Both the position numbers and the translations under genes were made by a program. A model generated the notes under the pieces. It was not told where the DNA came from, searched no databases, and saw only the letters and a list, made by a program, of their open reading frames with translations. From Lucinisca nassula (taxonomy: Eukaryota > Mollusca > Bivalvia > Lucinida > Lucinidae), in the NCBI GenBank assembly GCA_963580285.1, contig OY757010.1, forward strand, positions 224,211,234-224,275,233: DNA of 64,000 bases, given 5' to 3'. Shown in pieces: positions 1-8,848 of the stretch (the first letter of the stretch is position 1; every line of letters starts with the position of its first letter).

Positions 1-85
1 GTGTAAGTGTGTAAATAAATTCGGATAACGCAGACAATGTTTTAATATCGGTAAATAGATTTTGATCGGCCCCCGCGCTTCGGGG

Positions 86-362
86 CTTGATGAAATAGTT
101 CGGCTGCCTGATGCTTCCACGCAGGGCTGAAACGGACCCGCACAAGAGTACTGGTAAACCGCTTAGAGGGCCTGAGCCTGCCCAGGCAAAGCTGTGCTAC
201 TCATACCGTCCATGCTTATAAACTCTTTTGGTTTAATTAGGCGGCAGGGCTTGAGATGTCTTTTCATCTCAATGTCGGGTATAAGTCCAACAATTGGAAG
301 CAACGCATCCAAAAGGATTTTTACAGTGTTGACAGCGACGTTAAACCTCAAATCAAACAAAC
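86..362 (+). repeat. SINE-like repeat A1
   Basis: About 277 bp, from GCTTGATGAAATAG to TGTTGACAGCGACGTTAAAC and an A/C-rich tail. It matches A2 and A3 of the same unit along its length with clear divergence, so it is an old dispersed family. Equivalent copies: 9342-9618, 18594-18870, 27762-28038, 37007-37283, 50805-51081. It has no coding potential. I do not see an obvious tRNA head. The terminal GCGACGTTAAACC is shared with the tRNA-derived SINE at 8508. Confidence 0.75.
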
Positions 363-402
363 AATAATAATAGATTTTGAGGCATAATTACTTTGTTTTT
401 CT

Positions 403-1926
403 AAGTAGAAGTAATACAAAGATCAGGGATCGATACAATTAACTTACTCCACCCATCAAAGACACCAAAGGGAAAGAAACACAAACATTAAGCGACCAGA
501 CCATAATGGAAACCTAAACAAAGGAAGGCCATAAGGACAGTTACTTTCCCACAAAATGGCCATATGGCCATCCAAAATAAAAAGACACAAGTGATAGACA
601 CAATAATTAACAATCAACACCATAAATAAACCGCCACAGAAGAACTGCCTTGGAACGGTCAGTGGAATGATTTCATCTGGGGGGCTTAAATCGATTTTAC
701 GTGGCCACAATCCTCGCCCTTACTTCCGTCGCGATTTAGACAAATAATTTGTTCAGTCTGCATGAAGGCCTCCTAACTCATCAGTGCAACATCTCCGTGA
801 ACACAAAAAATCAAAGAACCACAGAGATGAGACAACGGTGAGGACTCGACAGCAAGAAACCACTGAAATGCTGGAGCAAAAGAAAACCAACAGTTAGACT
901 CCGATGGGCCCGACCAGAGACAGAGCATCAGACACCTACCAACATTACCTTGAATTAGACCTCTCTAATTCTCAATACGCATTTAAGTTGGAGCCGTCAT
1001 AGAATCTGAGGCCTGACCCCCCGGCGTGCAATTAAAGAGGGAAGCAAAGTTGCCAACCGTGATTAGGTTAACTACCATGCATGCAGTCTGTCGTATAACA
1101 TCCATGTTGTACCCAATCTTTTTATATCGAAGAATGATTTTACGAAACTGGGCGCCGAAGCCACTGCGGTTATATATCCTTCCGAACTCACACACCAAGC
1201 CACCACAAAATTCGGGCCCCGATAGACCTTGTTGCAGAAGAGATTTAAGTCCAATATTGAATTTTGAAATTAAATCAGAATGGCAATAAAATTTTGAAAA
1301 GGCTTTGCGTAGTTTAAGGTACCGATAACCCTGATTAAGGAGTCCAGCCGCTAATAATTTATTACGAGTGTTGAAGTCAGTTACATGACTACACACCCCC
1401 AGCAAATCGAATTAATTGCGAAATATAAACGCCACAGGACGGCGCACGAGGAACATCATCATCCAAAAAAGGAAAATCCACAACCCCAAAACCAAAGCCA
1501 CCGCGTTTATCACAAACCCCGCACGAAACAAACCCATCTACAATAGATAGATGTAAATCCAAAAACGGGGCCTCGGTATCAGAAGAATTTGCTCCACCCA
1601 ACCGAAGCTCCGGGGGGTAAATCCGACCGATCAAACCATCGAAAAAGGTATTATCAATATTTAATAAATCATCTAAATATCTAGAAGTGGAGATAAAAGC
1701 TTCAATAATTTCAGATTGGTTATCAATGGAAAGCGACAACATGAAGTCTCTCTCATAACCATATAAGAACAGACCAGCCACAAGAGGTGCGCAATTCGTA
1801 CCCATCGGAATACCCACAATCCGCCCAAACAACCCAGCACCGATTCTAACACAAACACTGCCAAGCAGAAAGGCGAGGGCATCACACACTTTCTGACACG
1901 ACCAAAGTGTACAACTCCCATGCGCT
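403..1926 (-). pseudogene. PLE-A: 5'-truncated Penelope-like element, unit 1
   Basis: A 3' fragment of a Penelope-like retroelement on the minus strand. It has the C-terminal part of the reverse transcriptase (motif GIPMGTNCAPLVA, catalytic YLDDLLNI) through the end MTAPT, followed by pseudo-LTR sequence at 403-820 that matches 39341-39759. Homology with the full element stops at about 1926. The frame is broken near 1400 by one extra C. Compared with the intact copy, dense patches at about 1140-1230, 1450-1640 and 1811-1916 differ almost only by plus-strand T-to-C, which is A-to-G in element sense. The pseudo-LTR part lacks that bias. A 16-bp palindrome (ATGGCCATATGGCCAT) lies at 556-571. Confidence 0.9.
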
Positions 1927-2205
1927 AATTTACACTATACATGTGACCGTAGTAATCAAGAAATAGGTTATAATTATCAAAACAATATATCGAATGTGCT
2001 ATACATTCAGAAAATGAAATGGTTGAAATAGCGTTAGGAATCCCCATCAAAGTGTTAATGTGTTCTATAAAATGGTTACCGTTTCGAAGCAAAGAATATA
2101 ATGAACAAGTTGTTTTATGTTCCCCTGAGTGTCTTGGACATTCCAGAGAGAAGGTGCTCCCGCCAATTGGGACTTGGCTGCGCTGAGCTGAAATTGACCA
2201 CACTT
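1927..2205. other. Unassigned stretch between PLE-A and A2
   Basis: AT-rich sequence conserved in all eight units. The minus strand is open for about 92 codons (1925-2203) in every unit, but I recognise no family and the reading may be accidental. Confidence 0.4.
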
Positions 2206-2424
2206 CAGTACTGATAAACCGCTTAGAAGGACTAGGCCTGCCCAGGCAAAGTGGAGTGAGTCAGACCGCCCAATGCATATATGACGTTTGGTTTCATTGG
2301 GCTGCAAGGCTTGCGATATCATTTCATCTCAATCTCGGATAGAAGTCCCTAAAATTTGAATCGATGTCTGCAAAATGACCTTAATTGTGTTAACTGGTAT
2401 GTGAAACCTCAGTTCGAACTAACA
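2206..2424 (+). repeat. SINE-like repeat A2 (3' part)
   Basis: Matches A1 from GTACTGGTAAACCGCTTA onward (here CAGTACTGATAAACCGCTTA) to its A/C-rich end, with more mutations. Equivalent copies: 11462-11680, 20713-20931, 29880-30098, 39122-39340 (interrupted by the retroelement), 52926-53143, 58065-58281, 62416-62632. Confidence 0.72.
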
Positions 2425-2526
2425 AGCCACAAGGGAATATTCCCTGTATCTTGCGTTGAATGTATGAAATGCTTTTTTTTAGTTCTGAAGAACAAAATAA
2501 TAATCAGTATCGTCGTGTTAGACTCA

Positions 2527-3251
2527 CCTTTCTCATTGGCAATATTTCTATAAGATTTGATTTCAAGTTATATAGACAAGTTTATGGAATTCGGATGGGT
2601 ACGATCTGCGCACGTCTTCTTGTTTTGCTATAAAAGGGACTTCATGGTGTCTATTTCTGTTGAAAAGCAATCTGGAGTTATTGAAGCTTTTAGCTCGAAT
2701 CTAGATGTTCGAATGATTTAATAAGAACATGTAATTAGTTTCATGAAAATGGGTAAGAGTTTTGAAGCCATAAATAATTATTCCCGGATATGTGTATATT
2801 TATGGTAAGAGACATGACTTTGAAATGCTAAGGGAAGTATTTGAGGTTTAAAGGTCAGGACAGGCGAAACATTACCAGTGTGTACATAACGTTACAAAAT
2901 TGGCGTTAGGTTATATGCGGAAGTATGGAAAGCAACGCTTGGTATTTTCCATGGTGTCTATTTCTGTTGAAAAACAATCTGAATTTGCTGAAGCTTTCAG
3001 CTTGAATATAGATATTCCAATGATTTAATAAGTCATTAATTTCCTGAAAATGGGTGAGCATTTTGAAACCATAAATAATTGTTCCCGGACAAGGGTATAT
3101 TTGTAGTAACAGCCATGAATTTGAAATGCTGACGGACGTATTTGAAGTTTAAAGGTCTGGACAAGAAAATAGTACCAATGTATACATGACAATAATAATA
3201 ATTTGGTGTTACGTCATAGGCGAAATTCAGGAACGCAACGCTTGGTACCAT
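2527..3251 (+). pseudogene. PLE-B: decayed plus-strand RT remnant with 307-bp tandem duplication
   Basis: Conceptual reading near 2535-2700 gives NISIRFDFKLYRQVYGIRMG and then, after frame breaks, CYKRDFMVSISVEKQSGVIEAFSS. This parallels the Naiad RT stretch NIYIRFGTKLFRQIVGIPMG and YERDFILSLSIDNQSEIIEAFSS. It is in the opposite orientation to PLE-A. From CATGGTGTCTATTTCTGTTG the sequence is duplicated in tandem (2643-2949 and 2950-3251), with divergence. Equivalents: 11783-12504, 21034-21755, 30201-30922, 44000-44721, 53240-53968, 62733-63457, and a stub at 58383-58513. Confidence 0.7.
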
Positions 3252-3599
3252 AAGATCGAACGGTAACACCATTTAATCGTAGGTCGCGTCATTTTAAAAC
3301 AGCAAAAATAAATTCCGAAATTCTTAAACTCATAATCGGATTTTATTATATCGTGACATTTCCGAATTCGGGAAAACCTTCAGAAAATGGTCGTTCATAT
3401 CTGTTCAAATTAATCATGTTTCTTCATTGATACTGGTGAATGACATATTGAAAAATATACAAATAATTAGAGATTGTAAATAGACTCGTACTGACTGAAA
3501 GACACTGTTTAGACGCCAATTATTATTTGTCTTACTAGGAAGCACCTATTAGTCATTTTAGTATAAACAAAACATGTTTTCGTTTCTTTTGAAAAATAG
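3252..3599. other. Intron segment upstream of EGF exon
   Basis: AT-rich, without an open frame or recognisable repeat. It ends in the T-rich tract GTTTTCGTTTCTTTTG that precedes the exon acceptor. Confidence 0.5.
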
Positions 3600-3716
3600 A
3601 AAATCAATGTGATCCCAATCCATGCGAGAATGGAGGGACTTGTACTCCCAAGGGGAATCGTTTCGAATGTGACTGTCCACCTGGATGGAAAGGGAGAAGA
3701 TGTCAGCAACCTATAA
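3600..3716 (+). CDS. EGF-like module exon, unit 1
   Basis: Internal exon of 117 bp encoding one EGF-like module of an extracellular or membrane protein. The acceptor is a T-rich run ending GAAAAATAG, and the donor is AA|GTAAGC. Two bases precede the first full codon and one follows the last, so the exon is phase 1-1 and can be repeated or skipped without changing frame. The residues run [14 protein letters not shown], then [11 protein letters not shown], then PPGWKGRRC. All six cysteines have standard EGF spacing (C-x4-C-x5-C-x8-C-x-C-x8-C). CENGGTC fits the O-fucose consensus C2-x4-S/T-C3. The O-glucose serine between C1 and C2 is absent. The calcium-binding signature is incomplete. The parent gene cannot be named because its other exons are not in the window. 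Expression is not shown. Confidence 0.88.
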   Translation, partial: KINVIPIHARMEGLVLPRGIVSNVTVHLDGKGEDVSNL

Positions 3717-3877
3717 GTAAGCTATAAATAATTTAATAGATATGTGTTTTGAATTATGTTTATGTTTTATAATTATAAAAAACGCCCGTTGCATAATTAA
3801 TAAGTACGCCGTATTTAGCATGCATGTACGTCTTTGCACGTATGTATTGCTAATATGTTTTTGAGAGCAGTTTAGTA

Positions 3878-5175
3878 CGAGTGTAGGCTGAAAAGTTCTG
3901 AGCCTGACCAAGATCCAATGGTTTGTCCATGCTGAAAGTGCCTTATTTTTCAACATAGTCTTCCTTCCTGTCCACACACTTCCTCCAGCGATGCTGGAGT
4001 CCTTGGATCCCAGTGGTATAGAAGGTCTCATCTTGGTCCCTGAAAAACTTCACAGCAGCTATCACCTCCTCGTCTGACCGACAATGCTGCCCAGCCAAGT
4101 GCTTTTTCATGTTTGGAAATAGGAATTAATCTGATGCAGCTAGATCAGGTGAATACGGAGGGTGATCGACAAGTGTGAAGCCACAGTCATGCACAGCAGC
4201 CATTGCGACAACCGATTTATGAGCAGACGCATTGTCCTGATAGAACAAGACCCCTTTTGTCAATTTTCCGGGTCGTTTAGCCTTAATTGCTTTTCGCAAT
4301 TGTTTTAGCAGATCTGCATAATACTCCCCATTAATTGTTCTGCCCTTTTGAAGTTAATCTATGAATAGTATACCCTTGGCATCCCAGAACACTGATGCCA
4401 TCACCTTCCCTGCAGAGGAGACGACCTTTGCCTTCTTTGGAGGGGTAGAGCCAGGGTGCTTCCATTGTATGGATTGTTGTTTGGTCTCTGGCTCAAAGTG
4501 ATGAACCCAACACTCATCCTGAGTGGCAAAACGGTCAAGAAAACCATCTTGGTCTGCTTCAAAAATAGCCAAGTTGGCTTGTGACAGGTTCAGTCTGGTC
4601 AACGTTTGGTGAGGCGTCAAAAGCCGTGGCACCCATCTGGCGGAAACCTTCGACATTCCTAATTCACTGCGTAGAATGTTCTCTACTCTTTCGCGGGAGA
4701 TGCCAACGGTGTCAGCTAACTGATTCACAGTTAAACACCTGTCATCCATCACGGCCCTGTGCACTTGGCTGATGGTTTCCTCAGTTGTTGCCGTTGTGGG
4801 TCGTCCACCCCGAGCATCATATTCAAGGCTGTCCTTGCCCATCTTAAAATTTGCTGTGCTGTCCACCTTTTCACGGTTGCATACGAAGGAGCATCTTCCC
4901 CTAATGTAGCAACCATATCGGCATGAAATATCCTTAGGAGCTAACCCCTTTTTATGGAGGTACTTGATGACACCACCATGCCAGATTTTGTCCATTTTCT
5001 CAAAAACATGCTAGTATCAATTTTCAAAGTCTAGAATTTCTACGTTATTGCAGGTAAACTTGAACTCATTTCAGTCAAATCAAGTAATAAAGGTTTATAT
5101 TTAATGAATACAAAATTTCATGGCTCTTTGATGACTGCTTCTTGGTCAGGCTCAGAACTTGTCAGCCTACCCTCG
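3878..5175 (-). mobile_element. mariner-family DNA transposon, unit 1
   Basis: 1298-bp element flanked by TA on both sides. The terminal inverted repeats are about 36 bp with two mismatches, starting CGAGTGTAGGCTGA on the left and CGAGGGTAGGCTGA on the right (read inward). The transposase is on the minus strand. Structure, TA target and length fit the mariner family. The element sits between the EGF exon and a pseudo-LTR-like segment. Confidence 0.95.
3943..4995 (-). pseudogene. mariner transposase pseudogene, unit 1
   Basis: Reads from ATG (MDKIW) to a natural-looking end EDYVEK-TAA over 351 codons, normal for a mariner transposase. Visible parts: an N-terminal helix-turn-helix region, the WVPRLL signature, and DD34D catalytic aspartates in TQDECW, YQDN and LAASD. 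Damage: one extra T in the first 25 codons, offset by a 5-bp GCTGT duplication about 60 bases later (out of frame between them); a private TAC-to-TAA stop near 4355; and a TAA directly after the third catalytic Asp, present in all five copies. It cannot make a full transposase without readthrough. Confidence 0.93.
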
Positions 5176-5177
5176 TA

Positions 5178-5475
5178 GGAAAGTAATTGTCATTTTGGCT
5201 TTCCGCTTGTAACGTAGTACATTGTAATTTTATGTTTGTGTTTCTTTCCATTTGCGGTTCATTTTTGTTATGGTTTGTCTTTGGGTGTTTATGTCGCTTA
5301 TTCTGTTTCGGTTTGGGTGGCTTATTGTCTATTTTGCGGGAAAGTGGCTGTCTTTTTGGCTTTCCGCTGTTGGTGTTTCCGTTGTGGTCTATTGTTCGTG
5401 TTTGTGGTTCTTTCCCTTTGGTGTCTCTGATGGGAGCTGTGGGTGAATTGTATCGATTCCTGATCATTGCCTCCA
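5178..5475 (+). repeat. Pseudo-LTR-like PLE sequence, plus orientation
   Basis: GCGGGAAAGTGGCTGTC through GTGGTTCTTTCCCTTTGGTG to GAATTGTATCGATTCCTGATC is the diverged counterpart of the minus strand of 403-560 (the PLE pseudo-LTR end). A second, weaker copy (GAAAGTAATTGTCATTTTGGC...TTTCTTTCCATTTG) precedes it, so this is a partial dimer in opposite orientation to PLE-A. The mariner sits at its left edge. Equivalents: 14431-14728, 23677-23974, 32844-33141, 46642-46939, 54762-55059, 59114-59411. Confidence 0.68.
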
Positions 5476-5899
5476 CCTCTATTTTGGGTGGGAGGTTTGA
5501 GGTAATTGCATCAGTTTCTGAACGTTGCCTTCTCTTCCATTTTATATATTCGCATACATGCAGACCGGCTACCGGTAATAACCCATCTTTTTTGTTTCGC
5601 GCAGAAACCGCCTAACGCGAAATCGGCTATTTTCTCCGCAAATCAGCGAGAAAAGATAAAATGAGCGAGAAATTTCTCGCTGAAATTTCTCCCAGTTTCG
5701 CGGAGAAAATTCTCGGAGATTCGCGGCGAAAATTTGACCGATTGCTTTCATTGAAAATGAAATTACCAGCGTTTCGCGGAGGAAAAATACAACTGAGCTT
5801 GCGTGAAATTTTTGGCTCATTATTATTTCTTGGCTTGTTTGGCGTTGTTTTTGAAAACGAAGGCAAATTGAAGTCATTGTTAAATCATAATCAAATATT

Positions 5900-6284
5900 C
5901 TTTCATGTTACTAAAAATTCCTTTTAGTAATTTATTTTTTAAAACTCTCATGACAAATTTTATTCACATCACGAAAATACGCCTATTTATTTGTTACCCG
6001 CTTAAACCCCACTTTTAACTGGGGTTTACAGGGGTATACATTATTTATCTAATTTCTGCTTGCATAGATTGTGGGTATTCGTTAGTACCGCCTCGTCGAG
6101 TCGTTTTAAAGTGTACCCAAAATCTTGAGCAGAAATATGAAAAAATGCCAGAACTCTTATCCGAAAATTTTCCATTTTTAGTGGTAAAATTTTACAATAT
6201 ATTTGAATAGGCGAGTTCTCATAATGAGCCGTACATGTAGGTTATTTACACCATAATGATATGTGACATTTACCAAAAGCGCAG
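5900..6284. other. Unassigned interior of the TIR element
   Basis: No gene seen. It contains a short hairpin (AAACCCCA/TGGGGTTT near 6005-6030) and AT-rich sequence. About 79 bp of it is missing in unit 3. Confidence 0.4.
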
Positions 6285-6565
6285 CTTGATGAAATAGATG
6301 GGCTGCATGATGCTTCCACGCAGAGCTGAAAGCGACCCGCATGCACGTACTGGTAAACCGCTTACATGATCTAAGCCAGCCCAGGCAAAGTGGTGCGAGT
6401 CGGACCGTCAATGCATATAAATCCTATTGGTTTCATGGGGTGGCAGGGCTTGAGATGTCATTTCATCTCAATGTCGGGTAAAAGTCCCACAAAAATTGGA
6501 AGCGACGTCTCCAAAATGACCTTTACACTGTTGACGTGGACGTAAAACCTCAAACAAACAAAACC
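6285..6565 (+). repeat. SINE-like repeat A3
   Basis: Third copy of the A family in the unit, nearly full length, from GCTTGATGAAATAGATGG to GTTGACGTGGACGTAAAAC and CAAACAAAC. It lies inside the CAGACC-bounded element. Equivalent copies: 15538-15818, 24705-24985, 33951-34231, 47749-48029, 55870-56149, 60221-60500. Confidence 0.75.
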
Positions 6566-7029
6566 AAAAGCCCAGATTCGCCTTATTTATTTATGATTAC
6601 AAACTGTCAAATTGGTACAGCAAGCGGTGTTTTCAATGCAAAGTTAGTGACCAGTTAAGGAGGAACACATGAATTCCACCGCAGGCTAGGTCTATGTCGC
6701 GAACGAACAGACGAAAAACCAGACACCTATATCGGGCCATGCTTCATGCAGGCACGTGATAAAGGACATGCTACTTTGCATTAGCACGCATTATTTGCGC
6801 TAACAAGTCTAATTCCCCGACCCCTCACCCACCCCTAACTAATAAATACTTCCAGTTGGAGCAAACATGTGGAGCATCAACATGTTAATAAAGCTCATGT
6901 AATGAACGAGTCACTACTCACCATTTTACATGCACACATACATGTATAGAGAGAACTGGAGTTAACAATGTATACACTTCCTTAATCTGTTCCTAGACGT
7001 CCAAAGTAGGGTGGCGGTACATGCACTCG
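6566..7029. other. Unassigned interior of the TIR element
   Basis: No open frame of note. Rich in ACATGTA/TACATGT words common in bivalve DNA. I recognise no repeat family. Confidence 0.4.
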
Positions 7030-7097
7030 TTACCAACTACATGTATGTGGCCCGAGCAAGGCGCAAACCACAGCGGAGAGACCTAATAACCCAATGA

Positions 7098-7329
7098 TTA
7101 ACCCTTTTTGTACCAAATGGAATCTTCCTCCTTATATATACAGGAGTCCATTTTGAAACTTAGGGGTGTCAGGTTGTTTTTTTTCTTAAAAAATTTAGTT
7201 TGGGAAATGGCTTAACGTTTTGCAAACAGTGTAGGCCCTGATCAGACGCCGTGTTCTGCGGTGTCTGATCTAGGCGCGCACTGTTTGCCAAGGTACCCCT
7301 TAAGGGGTTTCTGGAACTGAATGAGTTAA
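7098..7329. mobile_element. Hairpin MITE copy 1 (TTAA-flanked)
   Basis: 232 bp between TTAA tetranucleotides, with ends TTAACCCTTTTTGTACC and the complement of GGAACTGAATGAGTTAA. The centre folds into a long imperfect hairpin: GCAAACAGTG pairs with GCACTGTTTGC, and CTGATCAGACGCCG pairs with CGGTGTCTGATC. Equivalents: 16351-16581, 25518-25749, 34764-34994, 48562-48792. Absent from units 6-8. Confidence 0.62.
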
Positions 7330-7375
7330 GAGTCAGCGCTCTTACCCATTAGGACACAGGGGCCAGTTACCTTCG
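7330..7375 (-). repeat. tRNA-like 5' half, split by MITE
   Basis: On the minus strand: GGCCCCTGTGTCCTAATGGG, then TAAGAGCGCTGACTC. This resembles a tRNA acceptor arm and A box. The sequence stops at the TTAA where the hairpin MITE begins. On the far side (7097 downward) it continues CATTGGGTTATTAGGTCTCTC and GGTTTGCGCC, which could be the degraded anticodon arm and B box. Probably an old tRNA-derived SINE head, not a functional tRNA. Confidence 0.45.
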
Positions 7376-7521
7376 GGGTGAACAGTAGACTTAACAAGAT
7401 ACCCAGGCTGCATGCCTGTACAAACTTCGCTGATTATCTTGGATAATTTTGTAGTTCTGCTGCAAGTTAGAGATCAGAATTATATGCAGCCTTGGAATGC
7501 TTGCCGCGCAATTTCCCCATA

Positions 7522-7717
7522 TTAACCCTTCTTGTACCCAATGGAATCTTCCTCCTTATTTATAGCATGCGTCCATTTCAACATTTAGTGGTTTCAGGTT
7601 GTTTTTTCTTCAAAATTAGGAAAATGGTCGACCTTTTGGAAATAGTGTAGGCCCTGATGTGGGCCTGCACTGTTTGCCACGGTACCCGTTTAGGGGTTTC
7701 CAGTATGAAAGGGTTAA
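7522..7717. mobile_element. Hairpin MITE copy 2 (TTAA-flanked)
   Basis: 196 bp, diverged copy of the MITE at 7098. The ends are TTAACCCTT and AAGGGTTAA, a clearer inverted repeat. It shares TGGAATCTTCCTCCTTAT and the GTAGGCCCTGATGTGGGCCTGC hairpin core (22 bases spanning about 7648-7669). Equivalents: 16774-16969, 25942-26137, 35187-35382, 48985-49180. Confidence 0.62.
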
Positions 7718-8230
7718 AGTACATGTATGAACAAAATTGAATTGTAAAGGCAAGAAGCACAAGCGGGCCTCCGTTGCCTACTCTTAAACATTAGATCTCT
7801 CACTCGGGCTACATGTGAGCTTAAGTGTAAGCATCAGCGATGTTAAATTACTCGCAGTGTAAGAAATAGATCAACCAAAATGTAGAGTGAGATCAGCGCC
7901 CACACATACATGTACAAGCAGGATCCCCGTTATTATATACATTGAGTTTGATTTTTCAGTATTTACTGGAGAAAAAAAACCTACACCCAATATGGTGATC
8001 CGATAGAAAATCAACCATTTTCAATTTATGAAGCGGTTACACAACAGTAAAAAGGAACACAGAAAACATTCATCATGTTCATACCGCGTTGTAAAGTGCA
8101 TAAGATGCAAATCATTATGATTCCAACCGGATCAAAATCATACTTTACGATGCATTTCGTCATATGCTTCAAACTTTGTGTACCAACTTTTAATGCATGA
8201 AAAAATGCATGCACATGAACAAATATACAT
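7718..8230. other. Unassigned interior of the TIR element
   Basis: No gene or known repeat seen. It contains several ACATGTA words and a TTTAATGCATGAAAAAATGC inverted segment near 8190-8210. Confidence 0.4.
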
Positions 8231-8507
8231 GTAGGTATAGGTAGATTTCGCGGAGAAACACCGTGAACGACTTCACCTGTACTAATTGGCTTTCTCCGAG
8301 AAAAAGCGATGTTCGTGGAGAAATTCCGCGGCGTTTCGCGGTGAAATTAACCGCTTTGAAACGCGAAATTTTTTTCTTCTCGGGGACATTTCTCGCTTGT
8401 TCTTCAAGAAAAAAAGCCTATTACCGCGGAGAAAAAAATAATATGGGTTATTACCGGTAGCTGGTCTGTATTCACAAAATCTTTGACAAATGTTACAAAA
8501 TATATGT

Positions 8508-8834
8508 GTGTGTGAATTCGGGTTTAACGTCGCTTTCAACAAGTTTTCAGTCATATCACGACGGTGTCTGGTTGCGACAGGGAGCTCAATGCTCACATTT
8601 ATAGTGCTGCCTCACTGAAGTATCATGTCCCAGACACATTACATGATACCACACCCAGTCACATTATCCTGACACTGGATCGACCAGTCCTAGCTCTACC
8701 CCGTAAATCTGAGTGCCAAACGAGGATCAGCTAGTACCATTTTTAACGACTTTGGTATGTCGCGGCCCAGGGTCGAACCCCAGACCTCCCGTTCCCCGGA
8801 GCGGACACTCTACCAACTGAGCTATCGGGGCCGG
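8508..8834 (-). repeat. tRNA-derived SINE, unit 1
   Basis: 327 bp on the minus strand. The head is tRNA-like: GGCCCCGATAGCTCAGTTGG (A box), then an anticodon-arm-like stretch, then GGTTCGACCC (B box). The body is unrelated to tRNA, and the tail ends TGTTGAAAGCGACGTTAAACC then CACACA. It is flanked by a perfect 14-bp target duplication TACAAAATATATGT at 8494-8507 and 8835-8848, so its limits are exact. It lies just outside the right end of the CAGACC element. Confidence 0.9.
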
Positions 8835-8848
8835 TACAAAATATATGT

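Larger units (their letters stand above)
5561..8468. mobile_element. CAGACC-TIR element, about 2.9 kb, unit 1
   Basis: The ends are inverted repeats of about 26 bp, left at 5561-5586 and right at 8443-8468, identical except one G/A. The shared core is CTACCGGTAATAACCCAT. In several units both ends are bordered by TA, suggesting a TA target. Both subterminal zones are dense in GCGGAGAAA/TTTCTCCGC-type words in both orientations, including an 18-bp perfect palindrome (AGCGAGAAATTTCTCGCT) at 5664-5681. There is no transposase. The interior holds SINE-like A3, two MITEs and a split tRNA-like sequence. It is best read as a large non-autonomous DNA transposon, superfamily unknown. Confidence 0.72.

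Noticed and set aside
1026..1289. Plus-strand 87-codon open frame, repeated in every unit
   Set aside because: It is antisense to the reverse-transcriptase C-terminus of PLE-A and has no domain of its own.
3711..4031. Minus-strand 106-codon frame downstream of the mariner
   Set aside because: A shifted reading of the transposase C-terminus plus flank; the real frame ends EDYVEK-TAA at 3943.
5187..5615. Plus-strand 142-codon frame rich in Phe/Leu/Cys, resembling membrane segments
   Set aside because: It lies on pseudo-LTR-like repeat sequence whose T-rich composition produces hydrophobic codons; it is not a gene.
5661..5927. Plus-strand 88-codon frame and overlapping minus frames
   Set aside because: They run over the palindromic subterminal repeats of the CAGACC element; apparent conservation is due to unit duplication.
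8750..8834. Functional tRNA gene
   Set aside because: The A and B boxes belong to a SINE head: a non-tRNA body follows and 14-bp target duplications bracket the whole unit.
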